Source: Coix lacryma-jobi var. lacryma-jobi (taxonomy: Eukaryota; Streptophyta; Magnoliopsida; Poales; Poaceae). Taken from it: a stretch of DNA of 64,000 nt. The translations under genes and the position numbers were made by a program. The DNA is taken from the NCBI GenBank assembly GCA_009763385.1, contig CM019831.1, positions 16,332,080-16,396,079 of the forward strand, given 5' to 3'. This document shows positions 22,445 through 34,137 of the stretch, piece by piece (position 1 is the first letter of the stretch; every line of letters begins with the position of its first letter). The notes under the pieces are model-generated. The model saw only the letters and a program-made list of their open reading frames with translations, did no database searches and was not told the origin of the DNA.

Positions 22445-23773
22445 CACTACTGGATTTCGTCTGTCTGCCGAGTGCCACACTCAGCAAAGAGTACACAGCA
22501 AAAAAAAAAACTCGACGAATAGCTCTTTGCTTAATGTTTTTTATTGGACACCCGACAAAGACTTTATTGAGTGTCAAGAATGCACTCACAAAATATAAAT
22601 AGGAAAAACCCCTAAAAATATAGCAATTTTTTTAGACAGGGGAGGGCCCTACCGGCTAGCGTCTGTCGCAAGTCGTATTTTTCATGGCTAACGTGCCCAG
22701 CATGATTCAAACCATGACCTCTCCCTTGTGTATACCCTCTCTACCACTGCACCACAATATCACTTGTGTCTAAATTCCGTTTTAATTCTGTTCCTCACAT
22801 ATTATACTAAACTGAGTATAAATTGCTCGATTGAGGCCCTAAACAAATTCAAATTAAAAAGTTGTCAACTACAAAGTTTTATGACCTTTTGAGATCTACA
22901 ATTTTTGTTTAGGAAGTTTCCATCTGAGGTCGTTTACAAAATTTAAATTTTAAATTTGAGAAATTTTAAACGTAGTTTTTGTTGACAAGATGATTTCAAA
23001 TTTAAAAGTTGTCAACTACAAACTTTTATAACTTTTTGAGATCTACAACTTTTGTTTTGGTCGTTTCTCTATCAGAGGTATTTTGAAAAATGCAAATTTT
23101 AAAATTTTTAAATTGAAATGCAGTTTTGCATGACAAGATGATTTCAAATTAAAAAGTTGTCAACTACAAAGTTTCATAACTTTTTGAGATTTAAAACTTT
23201 TATTTTGGCCATTTCTCCATCTGAGGTATTTTTAAAAATTCGAATTTTAATTTTTTCAAATTAGGACACAGTTTTGCATTACTAGATGACTTCAAATCAA
23301 AAAGTTGTTAACTATAAAGTTTCATAACTTATCAAAATCTATAAATTTTATTTTGATTATTTGACCATTTATGCATCGGCATGGTGGTTTTCATATTATT
23401 CATAAATCTTATATATCATTCTCGTAGTTTTGTAAACTACAGAGAGATATATAAGATTTGTAAACAAATTTATTATTAGTTTGTCAAACGAAGAAATCAC
23501 CAAAATAAAAATTGTTCATCTTGATGAGGTAAACAACTTTGTAGTTGAATTTTTTTCATTTAAATTAATTTACTGTTTCAAAATGTTATTTGAAAATTAG
23601 CCTTGTTGAGTGTAAAAAGATACTTGACAAAGAGCTCTTTGTCGAGTGCCAGAAAAAACACTCGATAAAGATTTCTAGGACGAGTGTTTTTTATTTAGCA
23701 TTTGGAAAAGAAGTCCTTTGCCGAGTGTCTGCAAAGAGCTTGGCACTCGACAAAGTTGGATTTTCTGGTAGTG
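22445..23773. mobile_element. Non-autonomous CACTA element
   Basis: Ends CACTACTGGATTTCG and TTTTCTGGTAGTG, flanked by ACT and ACC (imperfect 3-bp duplication). Subterminal repeats with GCCGAGTGCC / GGCACTCGAC lie at both ends (22465-22580 and 23600-23760). The interior has three or more diverged copies of a roughly 120-bp unit around AAAGTTGTCAACTACAAAG and GAGATCTACAA. A decayed tRNA-like module lies at 22690-22766. No transposase is encoded. Confidence 0.8.
22690..22766 (-). other. Decayed tRNA-like (pol III box A/B) module in CACTA
   Basis: On the minus strand, TGGTGCAGTGG fits the box A consensus; about 30 nt later GGTTTGAATC fits box B with one C-to-T change. The better preserved counterpart is in the element at 45228-45305. 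Confidence 0.5.
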
Positions 23774-24479
23774 ACCACTATAGTATACAATATACTAGTT
23801 GAATCAGATAACCACATTTGTCACGCCTTACAAGTCACAAGCAATCTTTCATTGACATCATATAAGGGAGAGTTCATCAGCGTACAGAAATGCAGCAGAA
23901 ACACTGAGGTCTGAGGGCAAAGGCAATGCTGAGTGCTTATTAAAGTAGAAACACTGAGGACAAAGGCAAGCCAAAGGGAATTCTGAAAACAACGGAAGGT
24001 CACAATGACAGACCAAAGGAGGACAAAAAAAGAAAATTAAAGAAAAAAAGAAGAACACGTAAAGCACTTCATGCAGTTCACGTGTCCAGGCATTTCACTC
24101 CAGTCTGTACCATAGCACTGATGCCTGTGCACTTTGCTTGCATGTTAGGGCCCGGCCTTATTGGACACATTTGTACCAGCCCTGCCCCATTTTGTTGGAA
24201 AGAAAATGTATCAGCGCGCATTTCAGCTAGTCAGGGTTATATTGTTTTTAGCAAGTCAGTACTAACATACAAATTTGTCAGTACCCACTTTGTGGTCTCA
24301 TAGATATAATAATATATATGGCTGTCTAGACTTACACAATGATCTGCAGGTAACTTGAAGAAAAAAAAAGTAGAGGATTTATATAAAGGTCAAATAGAAG
24401 TACCTAAGGATGAATACAAAAATGAAAGCCGGTTAAGTGACTGTCGAACTGTGAGGCCTGAAAGCAAGGAACAATAGCA
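23774..24479. other. Intergenic DNA, no gene recognised
   Basis: Purine-rich stretches around 24020-24060. Short ORFs are unsupported. Confidence 0.4.
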
Positions 24480-24487
24480 GAAACCAT

Positions 24488-25216
24488 TAAGGATGAAAAC
24501 GGAACGGAAATATCCTGAACCGAACCGCATCGTTTTCTATATTTAATCCGATCGAATTCGTATTTTCTTATCCGATTTTTACCGTTTTCGCTTCCGTTTT
24601 CGTATTTAAATGTAGAAGTAGAAAACGGTTGAGGAGTTTTTCGACCGAGTTCGACCGATTTCTACTTTTCTACTTTTAATCTGAAATATCCTTAATTCAA
24701 AATTTATTTTAAACCGAATTTGGTTGTTGGTCATTACTGTCTAGGTAAATAGGCAAAAGTAAGTGTGGAGTACTGATATCCATGGACCGTATTATATAGG
24801 TACTTCACCTCGTCGCGCCTCTCTAAGTCGCTGAGGTGGGACTAATCACTCGTACGGTGCTGCACGACTGTTGCTATCCTTTCTAGTCTAGTTACGATGA
24901 CATCTCAAATTTTCCTCTTATTTTTTTTCTCTTGTGAAAGAAATTAAATTGATAAGTGTTCTTTCTTGCAAGCGAAATTTGCCACAATGACACTTGTTAA
25001 TTGTTATGCATTGTGGGTCGGTATTCCGTATAGATTTTTCGTATACCGTCCGTGTTCGGTATAATTCCGCTCGAATTGGTTCGTTTTCGAAATTCTGGGT
25101 ATTCCGCAAGTTCGTGTTCGTTTTCGTGTTCGGTGTTACCGCTTTTGTTTTTGTTTTCATATTCAAATGTAAAAGTAGAAAACGGTTAAAAAGTTTTCCG
25201 ACCGTTTTCATCCCTA
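24488..25216. mobile_element. Non-autonomous hAT element, 8-bp target-site duplication
   Basis: Termini TAAGGATGAAAACGG and (inverse) TAGGGATGAAAACGG. GAAACCAT flanks both ends (24480-24487 and 25217-25224); 8 bp is the hAT length. The interior repeats GTAGAAAACGGTT near each end. There is no transposase. Confidence 0.85.
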
Positions 25217-26177
25217 GAAACCATCAGAATTTTGACACATTATTTTTCTAGAACATCTGAGAAATGAAAGTCACTCCACTAAACAAAGTACACTCAACAA
25301 ACCATTCAATTGTCGTCTATTTAATGTGTTCTAAAAATTAAATGAATGTGTGCCTCCAACTGTTTGTGGCAAGTAGAATGTGTAGCTCACCTCCCAGCAA
25401 CAATTACAGTAACCTCTGGAATGTTAGGGGGCATTGCGGTGGCAGCCTTCCTGACCGCATCCACAGTCGCCATGGTGCCTGCATCATCCTGTGAAAACTC
25501 AAGGAGCACATGATTCAGGCACCGCAGATGCTCAATGCCAGTCACAGCACTAGATTCATTAACAAGAAGTCCCTCAAAACTCAGTTCAAGCACTTTGACC
25601 CTGGGCAACGCGCTGCGCTCAAATGCCACTGATGCTGAGTTGCACCTGACACACAGCTTCATAAGACGGTCAAACCCACCATGACTGAAAGTGGCTTGCT
25701 TCTCATCCCGGGGCATTTGAGTAAAATCACAAAACAGCTCTAGTTCCCTCAAGCCCACTAGTTTACTCAGGTCCCTAATACTCGTAGATCTTTCTGTGGT
25801 GATGGCACACGACAGTCTTTGCAACCTTTTCATATCTGAGATTCTCTGAGGTAGCTTGGCGCTCCTCCCACAGAGCAAATGCATAAGCTCTTCTAGCATG
25901 ACAATGCTCGGAGGCAGCTCTTTAATATTTGTGGATCTCACATCCAGTGTCTGCAGGAACCTTAACTGCCCTATAGTATCTGGGAGCTCACTGACATTAG
26001 TGCCTCTGAGGTTGAGGTACTTCAGAAGCTGAAGCTTGTGCAAGTCATCAAGGAGTACGGCCGTGCCCTCACAGCCTTCAAGGTCCAGAACACGAGGCGC
26101 CCCCGGATTAGTCAACTGAGGCGCGGTGCTGGCCTGACCAATGACAATGATTGAGCGAAGATGGGATAGGGATATGT

Positions 26178-26458
26178 TGTTACGAACCTCCACTATCAAT
26201 CACAGATATAAGAGTATTTGGTTTAAATTGAAAAGAATCAGAGGGAATCTAGACTGGGTACAGCAAGGAATTGGAGGAGGCAGCAAGAACAGCAGGGGTT
26301 CTTGGGGACTAGACAGAAGGTAGACGATGAGTCTAGAGTTCCGGTTCTTGTTCGATATCTTCTACGTCAGCTGCTCCCCATCTTGTAGCACTGGTCCTTT
26401 GGTCGCATGGGCCCAGAGCCCACTCTTCTAGCCCATCTGTGAGGCCCAGTACATGACA
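26178..26458 (-). mobile_element. Short solo LTR in the NLR pseudogene, TATGT duplication
   Basis: On the minus strand it starts TGTCATGTACTGGGCC and ends GTTCGTAACA. TATGT (plus strand) flanks both sides at 26173-26177 and 26459-26463. Removing it joins NSSTDI to SLSHLRSI in one LRR reading frame, confirming the borders. Length 281 bp. Confidence 0.88.
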
Positions 26459-26670
26459 TATGTCTGTAGAACTATTTTGAAACATTTTGTTCTCTTGCCT
26501 GCTATTGCTCTGCACTGATAACCGGCGGACAGTGCCATAGTTGTTTGCTATATCTCGGTGCTGATCATTCTCGATAGCAATAAAATTCTCTTCCCTGGAT
26601 TTGTAAACAATGAAATCATGTATCACAGGGTGAACCATGCAACACCTTGGGATACCATGATGGTTCACAT

Positions 26671-27569
26671 TTTTTTTTAGATAAAGGATAATTAATATCC
26701 GGCCTCTACATCCAGGAATGTACACAACCAATTATTACATAGTTTTGGATAAGCAAAGAAACAGCCGCGTCTTATAGATCGACCCGGGCATTACATCAAA
26801 AAATATAAATGTTTCCATCCTTTATTTGAAATCTCTAGGGCAATCATCTCTAATTTTTTGCTCATCGTGGAGAGGATGACTTGGGCTGTCACGTCATGCT
26901 GCAGCAGGGCCCAAGTGCGCAGCCAATATACTCCCCTGAAGATGACCTGCATAATAGAATTAGTTTTCATTTTTATTAAAGATAACATCGTTACGGCATC
27001 TCCAGATCGCCCAAATGAAGGCAGCGACCCCAACCCAGATCATACGTCTAATCTTTTTATCTTGATTAGTAAGCCAAGTGCCAAACATATGACTGATAGA
27101 TCTTGGTTGGGTTAGATTAGTAGCATAGAAGATAAACCTCCATATCATTTTTACAAACGGGCAGTCAAGGAACAAATGTGATATGGTCTCATTTAGATCA
27201 CAGCTAATGCACTTCTGACTCCCTTTCCAATTTTTCTTGGCGAGGTTGTCTTTGATTAAAACGACGCCCTTTTGAAGAAACCAGAGGAAGATTTTGATTT
27301 TTAGAGAGATTTTCATCTTCCAGATCATCTTGTGTTGAAAAAGCAGTTGTGTATCTACAATGTGGAGATACATAGAACGGACAGAAAATAACCCAGATTT
27401 GGTCAAGTTCCATCTAAAGTAATCTGAGCCTTCCACTAATTCGACATTAGAGATCTGAGCTACTAAGTTAAGTCACTCTGTCAGTTTGTTGCCTACCAGT
27501 GCCCTTCTAAAAGAGATGTTTAGAGGGTTCGTGGACATGACTCTAGATACAGTCGCATGAGGATCCCTT
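26671..27569 (-). mobile_element. 5'-truncated LINE (L1-type) in the NLR pseudogene
   Basis: A poly(T) tract at 26671-26679 is the poly(A) tail on the minus strand. ACCATGATGGTTCACAT is duplicated at 26654-26670 and 27570-27586. The insert encodes the zinc-binding C-terminus of a LINE reverse transcriptase (zf-RVT type): IWKMKISLKIKIFLWFL then CISCDLNETISHLFLDC (26960-27436). The reverse transcriptase core is absent, so it is 5'-truncated. Confidence 0.92.
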
Positions 27570-28202
27570 ACCATGATGGTTCACATGCAACGGCAGCACC
27601 ATGTTTCTGCTAATTAACCCATCGAGGTAGCCTCTTGCTGTTTCCTCCATAGCTTCAAATTCTGTCAATGATGAATCCTTCAGCAATCCATAGCCTCATC
27701 AGGCGCTCTACATCAACCTCATAGTACTCAGGAAATATGCTTAGATACAGCATACATGTCTTGAGAATATTTGGTAGATCGTTGTAACTGAGATTGAGCC
27801 TCTGCCACATGTAATTTTCATCTGAACTTGATACCGATGACTTCAATTCGATCCTCTTCCATTCATGAACTGATTGACGTTTTGCTAACGTGGCAGCTCT
27901 AACTATAGCAAGAGGCAGCCCTCCACATTTTTTTCATGATTTCGGCAGAATTATCATTACAATGCTGACGAAAATCTTGCCCTTTACCGAAGACTTCGTT
28001 CACAAAAAGTTGTTCAGAGTCCACATCACTAAGGAGGCCAATCTTGTAAATGCAGTCGCTAGAACCAACACAGCACCACAACGTCAATGCGTCATTCGTT
28101 GTTGTGATGATTATCCTACTACAAAGATCGTTCTCTGGAAAACAATGCCGCATGATCTCCCAATGTTCCTTGCTCCATAGATCATCGACCATAATGAGGT
28201 AC

Positions 28203-29400
28203 CTGTTATGAAAAATAAGGAAAGGTTGCTTAAATGAGGAAGTTAGTACCAAATCAGTGTGAGGTTGTGAACTATACGAACCACACAGAAGTTTGTCAAA
28301 ATTTAAATTACGCAACATAATATGCGTAGCTAGGTCGTCGTCCCTCCCTGCTAGTACGTGCTTTCTGCTCGTGAGAATAAATTGTCATCAGTCCAAGTTG
28401 CTATCTGAAAACAAGGACAGAAGCTGGATGATTTTCAGAAGCATCCAAATGAGCTGTAACTGTTCTTTGAAATGAGTTTTCAGACATTAATTATTGACAT
28501 GCATGGTTGAAAAATGTAGCGGTGACTTGCTGTCGTCCACATATCCATATTTATTATGTCCATTAATCTGTTGAACCTGCAATCTGATCTGAATCATGTT
28601 CCGCTCTTGAATATTGTACCTCCTGATAGGTACTGTAAAACATCATACAAAGATCATCTTGCGACGTCACCCAGTTTGGAAATTTGTAAGGCTATCCTGG
28701 AAATAAGGATGGAAATACTGTTTTCCAAATCATTTCCGGACGCAGTCGTCATTTAAAATCCTGAAACATGCATGATATTGATGTAAAAGTGGATATGACA
28801 ACACTAACTGAAATTCCGGATTGACAATCAAGATATCAGACACGTTTTCAGGCTTGATTAGGCTAGGGATGGAACAGCATGTATAGACCCAGTTGTAAAG
28901 CACCAATCGGAGATCAAATGGCCAAGTGGGAGCTCAGGAGGACCCCAGGTCGTCAGCACATTGTCCTCACACTGAAATGGGTTGATAAGTGACTGGATTT
29001 GTAATCATTCAAAAGAAAAAGAAAAGATTCCTGAGAAGCAAAAACTGAGAAAGAGCTAAAAAATCTGAGATGGTTCTCATTTATTGCAATATCGAAATAT
29101 CTCAATAATGTATGCTCGCTAAACTAATAAATTGACTCAGTACCCAGCAAGGCACATTGGATGGTTCCCATGCTGAAGATCATTAACTTCATAAGCACTG
29201 TCCAGCTGCTTACTTCCAAGCATATCCCTGCCAAAGCATTAAAGAAAAATATTCCACCACTTTAGCTGTTTATGGCTTTATGCTGTCAAAAAATTGTACC
29301 TAAGAACAGGTTATGCTGGAGGTGCCACAATCCACTTTAGTCCATGCTTGTTACTGTCAGAGCAATTTCTGTTTGATTGCTCCTTGGCCATTTGGACTAA
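28203..29400. other. NLR upstream region, no further exon recognised
   Basis: No P-loop or coiled-coil coding sequence is seen. The stretch 28585-28760 resembles 37484-37640 in direct orientation (shared CCCAGTTTGGAA, ATAAGGATG and TGATAG context), suggesting an old duplication. Confidence 0.45.
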
Positions 29401-29404
29401 ATTA

Positions 29405-29870
29405 TATACTTAAGTCCTTGTCCTGATCCAAGAGCAATGGCCCTGCCAAAAATGACTGTTATTGCGATGTACTCCCAAGAAACAATGGCCAAAATGTGTT
29501 AGATATTTAGGCATTTTTTCTAGCAGTTTAATCCAGAAAATAATCATGATAAATAAAAGGTTCGTGCAACAAGATATGTGCTCTTGTGATCTAACAGTTG
29601 CATGCACATAGATGATACTAATAAACAGCATCAGAAAGATCACAAGAAGGGATAATAGCAAAAGAGATAATAGAATTATAGCAGTGTAGAAAGGAAGCAG
29701 TACCGACCACGAACAAGAAGAAGATGGCTCCAATCACCGGGAACAGGAAAAAGACGCTGGCGAGTAGACATGTCCCAAAGAGACTCCCTAAAAACGTGAT
29801 TGTCGTCCTCCACCTGAGCAGATGAACGTGATTGCGTGCGCATGTGGCATGCTAGCATCCTTTCTCAGCC
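29405..29870 (-). pseudogene. Possible membrane-protein gene fragment
   Basis: Minus-strand translation near 29840-29695 gives a strongly hydrophobic run including GTCLLASVFFLFPVIGAIFF. After a gap that could be an intron, 29490-29405 gives IVSWEYIAITVIFGRAIALG. Both look like transmembrane segments, and a frameshift lies near 29820. No family is recognised. The reading depends on choosing frames by hydrophobicity, so support is modest. Confidence 0.35.
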
Positions 29871-30063
29871 TCTCAATATGAACAAATAAAATCGAACCAT
29901 ATAAATTGAGTTAACGTTCAGTCAATTTTCCATATGGTGCTATTTAATAACAAACCATAGAGTTATTGTATTATTAAATATTACATAGGCCGAACCCATA
30001 ATATATCCAACAAAATGTCCCCAAAAAATCCAGTGAACATGGAGAATTTGGTGAATACAAGTA

Positions 30064-30317
30064 CTCCCTCCGTTCACAAAAGAATACAATTATGAGAAGC
30101 GTGCCGGTCAAACTATTTCAACTTTGACCAAGTTTATAGTAAAAAATATTAGCATTTAAATCTTAAAATAAATTTATTATAAAAATTAGTTTACAACTAA
30201 TCTAATAATGCTTATTTTGTCTCATAAGTGTTTTTATTTTTCATATAATTTTAGTCAAAGTTTACAATGTTTGACCCTCAGTATGTGAGAATTGCATTCT
30301 TTTATGGACAGAGGGAG
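30064..30317. mobile_element. Stowaway MITE, TA duplication
   Basis: Termini CTCCCTCCGTTCACAAAAG and (inverse) CTCCCTCTGTCCATAAAAG, flanked by TA. Closely related to the copy at 40414-40670. Confidence 0.85.
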
Positions 30318-30597
30318 TACTAGCCAACCGTCCAGCACCCAGATATGCAATGAATAATAAGGTCTCCGTTTCTGGTATCCTTTGTCATGTCATCCAAAAC
30401 ACTCCATTGATATCTGAAATCAAGGAAAAAAGCGGGAAAGTTTTCTGAACCATCCAAATGTATGTGTCGGAACTTGGAAGTGATCTTTGACATAAACTTG
30501 TAAACAGGACATGTGACGAAATCCAACATGTTTTATACATTATGTCTCGTGTCATTTTGCACGTGTAGCATCAATGTCAACAGTTGCAAGTTGTTCC

Positions 30598-31118
30598 TGT
30601 TGGAATGTGATCTCGGTTAATTCCGAGATTAATTACGAGATTAATTAATTATTAATTAATTAGTTAGTTTTTGGCCACCTGTCATATATATATATATATA
30701 TCCAACAGATTAGATCTGCCGTGATCGGCGGCAGCCCTTAGATCTTTTAGGGTTCGGCCCCATGACCCGCAGCGCATCTATAAATAAAAGGAGACGCCCC
30801 TGGCTGCTCCACCCCCATCCATTTTACGTGATTCTAAATCACACAACCGGTCAATAAGGCGCTGAAGGGTTTAGGAAGGTCGTCTACCCACGTTTTTCAG
30901 GTACTGGCGTTCTGCTATCGTCGACTTCTTCATCAACAGAGAGGAGTCTCTCAGATTGGTGAAGATTAGAACCTCTACTTCGTCTACATCAACCCTGCTA
31001 CACCTACGGAGGCAATCACCGACTCTGGTCAGTACATGAGATTAGTTTTCCGCAAAGATAAGTTAGTGATCATGTTTCGACTAAGATCATCCTGTTTAAT
31101 CTAAGTTTTATTTCAACA
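30598..31118 (+). repeat. Left LTR of the copia element (521 bp)
   Basis: It differs from the right LTR by a longer TATATA tract, a small duplication (ATTACGAG near 30638) and loss of about 10 bp near 31017. Most of the remainder aligns by eye with few substitutions. It includes a leader-like TATAAATAAAAGGAG motif near 30778. Confidence 0.92.
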
Positions 31119-31135
31119 ATTGGTATCACAGCCAG
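31119..31135 (+). promoter_or_regulatory. Primer-binding site of the copia element
   Basis: ATTGGTATCACAGCCAG follows the LTR directly. It matches the tRNA-Met complement TGGTATCAGAGCC with one substitution. Confidence 0.85.
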
Positions 31136-31564
31136 GTTAGTTGTAACGTGATCCTAATCCAGAGTCAGTATTGTTTTATGCCTCTGTTGCGTTAATTAGA
31201 TAAGATCAGTTTTTTTTATCGGCTTAAGTCAGATTAGATGCAATTAGTCTAGATCGATCTTGTCTGTTTAGTGGCATATTAGATCTGTTTTAAGTTTTTT
31301 TTTTTCAGTTAGCAATTAGACCCTAATTAGGTACGGCTAAATTTTGTTTTCACGATTAAACTAAGTATTTTGGGTTAAGATCTTACTTCAGGATTAAGAA
31401 TTAATCTAAGCAATTAGTCTCGAATTAGTTTAATTTTCAGTGATTAAGGGTGTTTTTCACCAAATTAATCCGAGATAAGAATTTAGGAGGAGGGAATTGA
31501 ATCAAATCCGCAGCCATAAATAAAAATTCCCAAAATCGTGAAACCTGACCCAAAGATTCAGTAT

Positions 31565-32470
31565 CAGAAAATAAGGAGCAGACCTTTGCGTGGTCTGTAC
31601 CTGGATTGCAGGCCTGTCACCACTGCAGGTTGTGTTGCACCGCAGCCATACGCGAGCAGATGGCTCGTACTCGGCGCTTCAGACCGGGTCGCCGTCGCCG
31701 CCGCTGGCTGGGCCACATGGGGTAAGGCGTAAGGGCCGCCGTGCAGGCTCACCGGTGCTGCTGCCGGCGTAAGTAAAGTCCACACACGCACATGAAGGCT
31801 GCTGCCACGAGGATCTGAGATGCGCCGTCGTGTCGTCTGTGCCGCGCGAATCCGCTCGCGGATGTGGCTCGTACTCGGTGTTCTGAGACCGGGTCGCCAC
31901 CCGCTGTCGGCTCGGGTCCGCCTCCGTGCGCGACCTCAGGGCAGGCCGCCGCCACTGCGCTAAAAACCACATGGGCCCGAGTGGCGAGGCCGCGGCCGTA
32001 GCGCCGCTGAGGGTCAGAGCCGGCGACGACGCGCGCTCCTCCTCGGGTCGCCGCCGCAACTCCACTCCAGGAAACTCGTCCCACGACCTTAGGGCACCGG
32101 GACCGAGCTCGACGGAGCCGCGCGCGGCCTTGCCGCACGCGTGCGCCGGCGAGCCGGGTACCGCGGTACCATCTTTGCCGGGTCCAGCGAGCCCGGCCGG
32201 CCAGCCGCCGCCGCCACCGCTCCCTTAATTTCCTCTCTGTTATGTGCGGCTGAAAAAAGGGGAGAGTAAGAAAGTGAGAATGGGGAATTAGGGTTTTGAG
32301 AACCCTTTTTATACTGAGTCAATCATGTCCGAACGATTTGCAACCGTTGGATCAAAATGGACGGCTCAGATTCGCAAATATTAGGGTTTCCTCCAACGGG
32401 CCGCTGCTGGGCCACGCCCGCATAAGCAAGCCGAGTGGGCCTATCAGGCCGCACGTGCTTTGAGCACGGT
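31565..32470 (-). other. GC-rich insert with promoter-like signals (possible captured gene fragment)
   Basis: This block contrasts sharply with the AT-rich element around it. On the minus strand a TATAAAAAGG box near 32310 is followed by a leader TTCTCAAAACCCTAATTCCC and a possible acceptor (CTTTTTTCAG) near 32250. A GC-rich stretch open in several frames follows (to about 31680). No protein family is recognised. It may be a host gene start captured in antisense, or an element-specific leader. Confidence 0.4.
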
Positions 32471-33575
32471 CACGGGATCCATTGGCTAAATCCGTATTAA
32501 GGCTGTAAGTTTGAGTTTAAGTTTTTTATTATTATTATTATTGTTTGTTATTCTCAACATAATATTTAAGTATTTCAGTTAAGTTTTAAGTTAATTAATG
32601 TAAATTTTTATTTATGAGTTTTCATATGTGGGTATTGCACTAAGGAGTAGAAAATAAATAAGCAATTAGATATTAATATTTTGGCAGAATATTTACCATG
32701 AGCTTTTTATCTCGTTAAATTCTATTTCTCGAGATCATCCCACACACTAGATTTTTCATTAGTGGGTTGTTATTAATTTTAAGGAGAGAGTAATTTGACA
32801 TGATACTACTGTCTTTTCAAAGACTAAACGAAGTTTTATTATTTGGAATATAATTTTCTACTGTTATTCAATATGAGTGCATTAATTAAGTGTTTTAATT
32901 GAGTTTTGAGTTTTAATGCGCTTACTTTGCAGTATTTTATTTAAGTTTTATTCTCAGCGACATAATTATTATGATAAGTGTATAAAATATGTTTAATGTA
33001 ATTAATATATATTCTCATTGCTCTCTTATTCAGTGATATTTTAAGATAATTTTGAGTATGTCTTGGGAATATATGTTGTTGAGAATATTTAATTGTAAGG
33101 AATTTATTTTTATTTAGTATAGTTTACTTAGTTAACTTTTATGTGCTATTTAAATAAGTTCTAAGCTTTAAATTTTATTCCAGTTTAAGTATTAATTTTA
33201 TGCTTTCATAAGCATTTATTATTACTGTTATTATTGAGGCTTTAAAATTAAGTTTTGCTTTATGCAGTCAGTTATGTTTTTACATATATAAATTTTTATC
33301 CACCACTGTATAATAAGGTGGTCTCTGGTTAAATGGAACCAACGGGAAGTTTAATTGGAGATTACTCATAGTTAATTTCTGACCAACGTTGACTTTAATT
33401 ATGAGTTATTAAGATGGTTTTTGATTTGTTTCTGCCCAATGGTGATGCAAATTAAAATCCTTAAGCATGTTGTTAATTCTGACCAACGTTGATTTAATTG
33501 CATGCTTTTAAGTACATCTTATATACAGTCTACTAATTGAGACATTATTTTGCTTCAATTTTTTAGTAAATTATG

Positions 33576-34137
33576 CAGACTATATAAGTACCATAGAACC
33601 CTTAAGTTGCACTAACTTTCCTACTTGGAATAATCAGGTGCATGTCATTCTCAAGGAGCTGGACCTTGATTATGCGCTTAATGAGGGAAAACCACATGCT
33701 CCTTCTCCTATTTATGATTATTATACTGAGAGGATGAAGGAGTACACTCCCAAATTAGAAAAATGGGAGAAATCCGACAGGATTGATAAAATGATTATAA
33801 GATGCTCGCTCTCAGTTAACATGATGAGGAGTTCTCTCTAATAAAAAGAACATCATGGAAATAAGTGTTAAGGAGCTTCACAACTCCATAAGAGCACATT
33901 TTAGAAAGGTTTTCCTCGTTGATAAGTTAATTAATTCATGTTATGATGGGATAAGTGGTCTGGGTAACCACATTAAGAGCTTGTTTGACATGGCTTATGA
34001 GTTGAGGGCGCTTGGACTAGATCTGTCCGATGATTTTATGGTAAGTTGCCTTATGAGTTCTATGCCAGAAAATCATAACAAACATGCTCAAAATAATAAG
34101 TCTCCATTAGTCTGCAAATTTTGTAAGTTACCAAATT
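33576..34137 (+). pseudogene. Copia gag remnant
   Basis: Translation includes LSCTNFPTWNNQVHVILKE, the usual copia gag opening (L-x-G-x-N-Y-x-x-W). A second ORF (33855-34139) carries LFDMAYELRALGLDLSDDF and LMSSMP, also gag-like. Frames shift near 33841, and no intact zinc knuckle remains. Confidence 0.75.

Larger units (their letters stand above)
25390..28202 (-). pseudogene. NB-ARC/LRR disease-resistance pseudogene (NLR)
   Basis: The minus strand encodes, in order: an exon start at 28202 after a GT-AG acceptor, kinase-2 (YLIMVDDLW), RNBS-B (CSRIIITTTND), GLPLA, RNBS-D-like CMLYLSIFPEYYEV, an MHD-region equivalent (CMVHPVIHDFIV) and about nine LRRs (25400-26150, for example LPDTIGQLRFLQTLDV). 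No coiled coil or P-loop exon is found upstream of 28202. Breaks: a frameshift in a run of A near 27930 just before GLPLA, a second near 27655 after the WIAEGF motif, a LINE insertion (26671-27569) and a solo LTR (26178-26458). Removing both inserts at their duplications restores a continuous frame across each site. It is not likely to make a working receptor. Confidence 0.88.
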
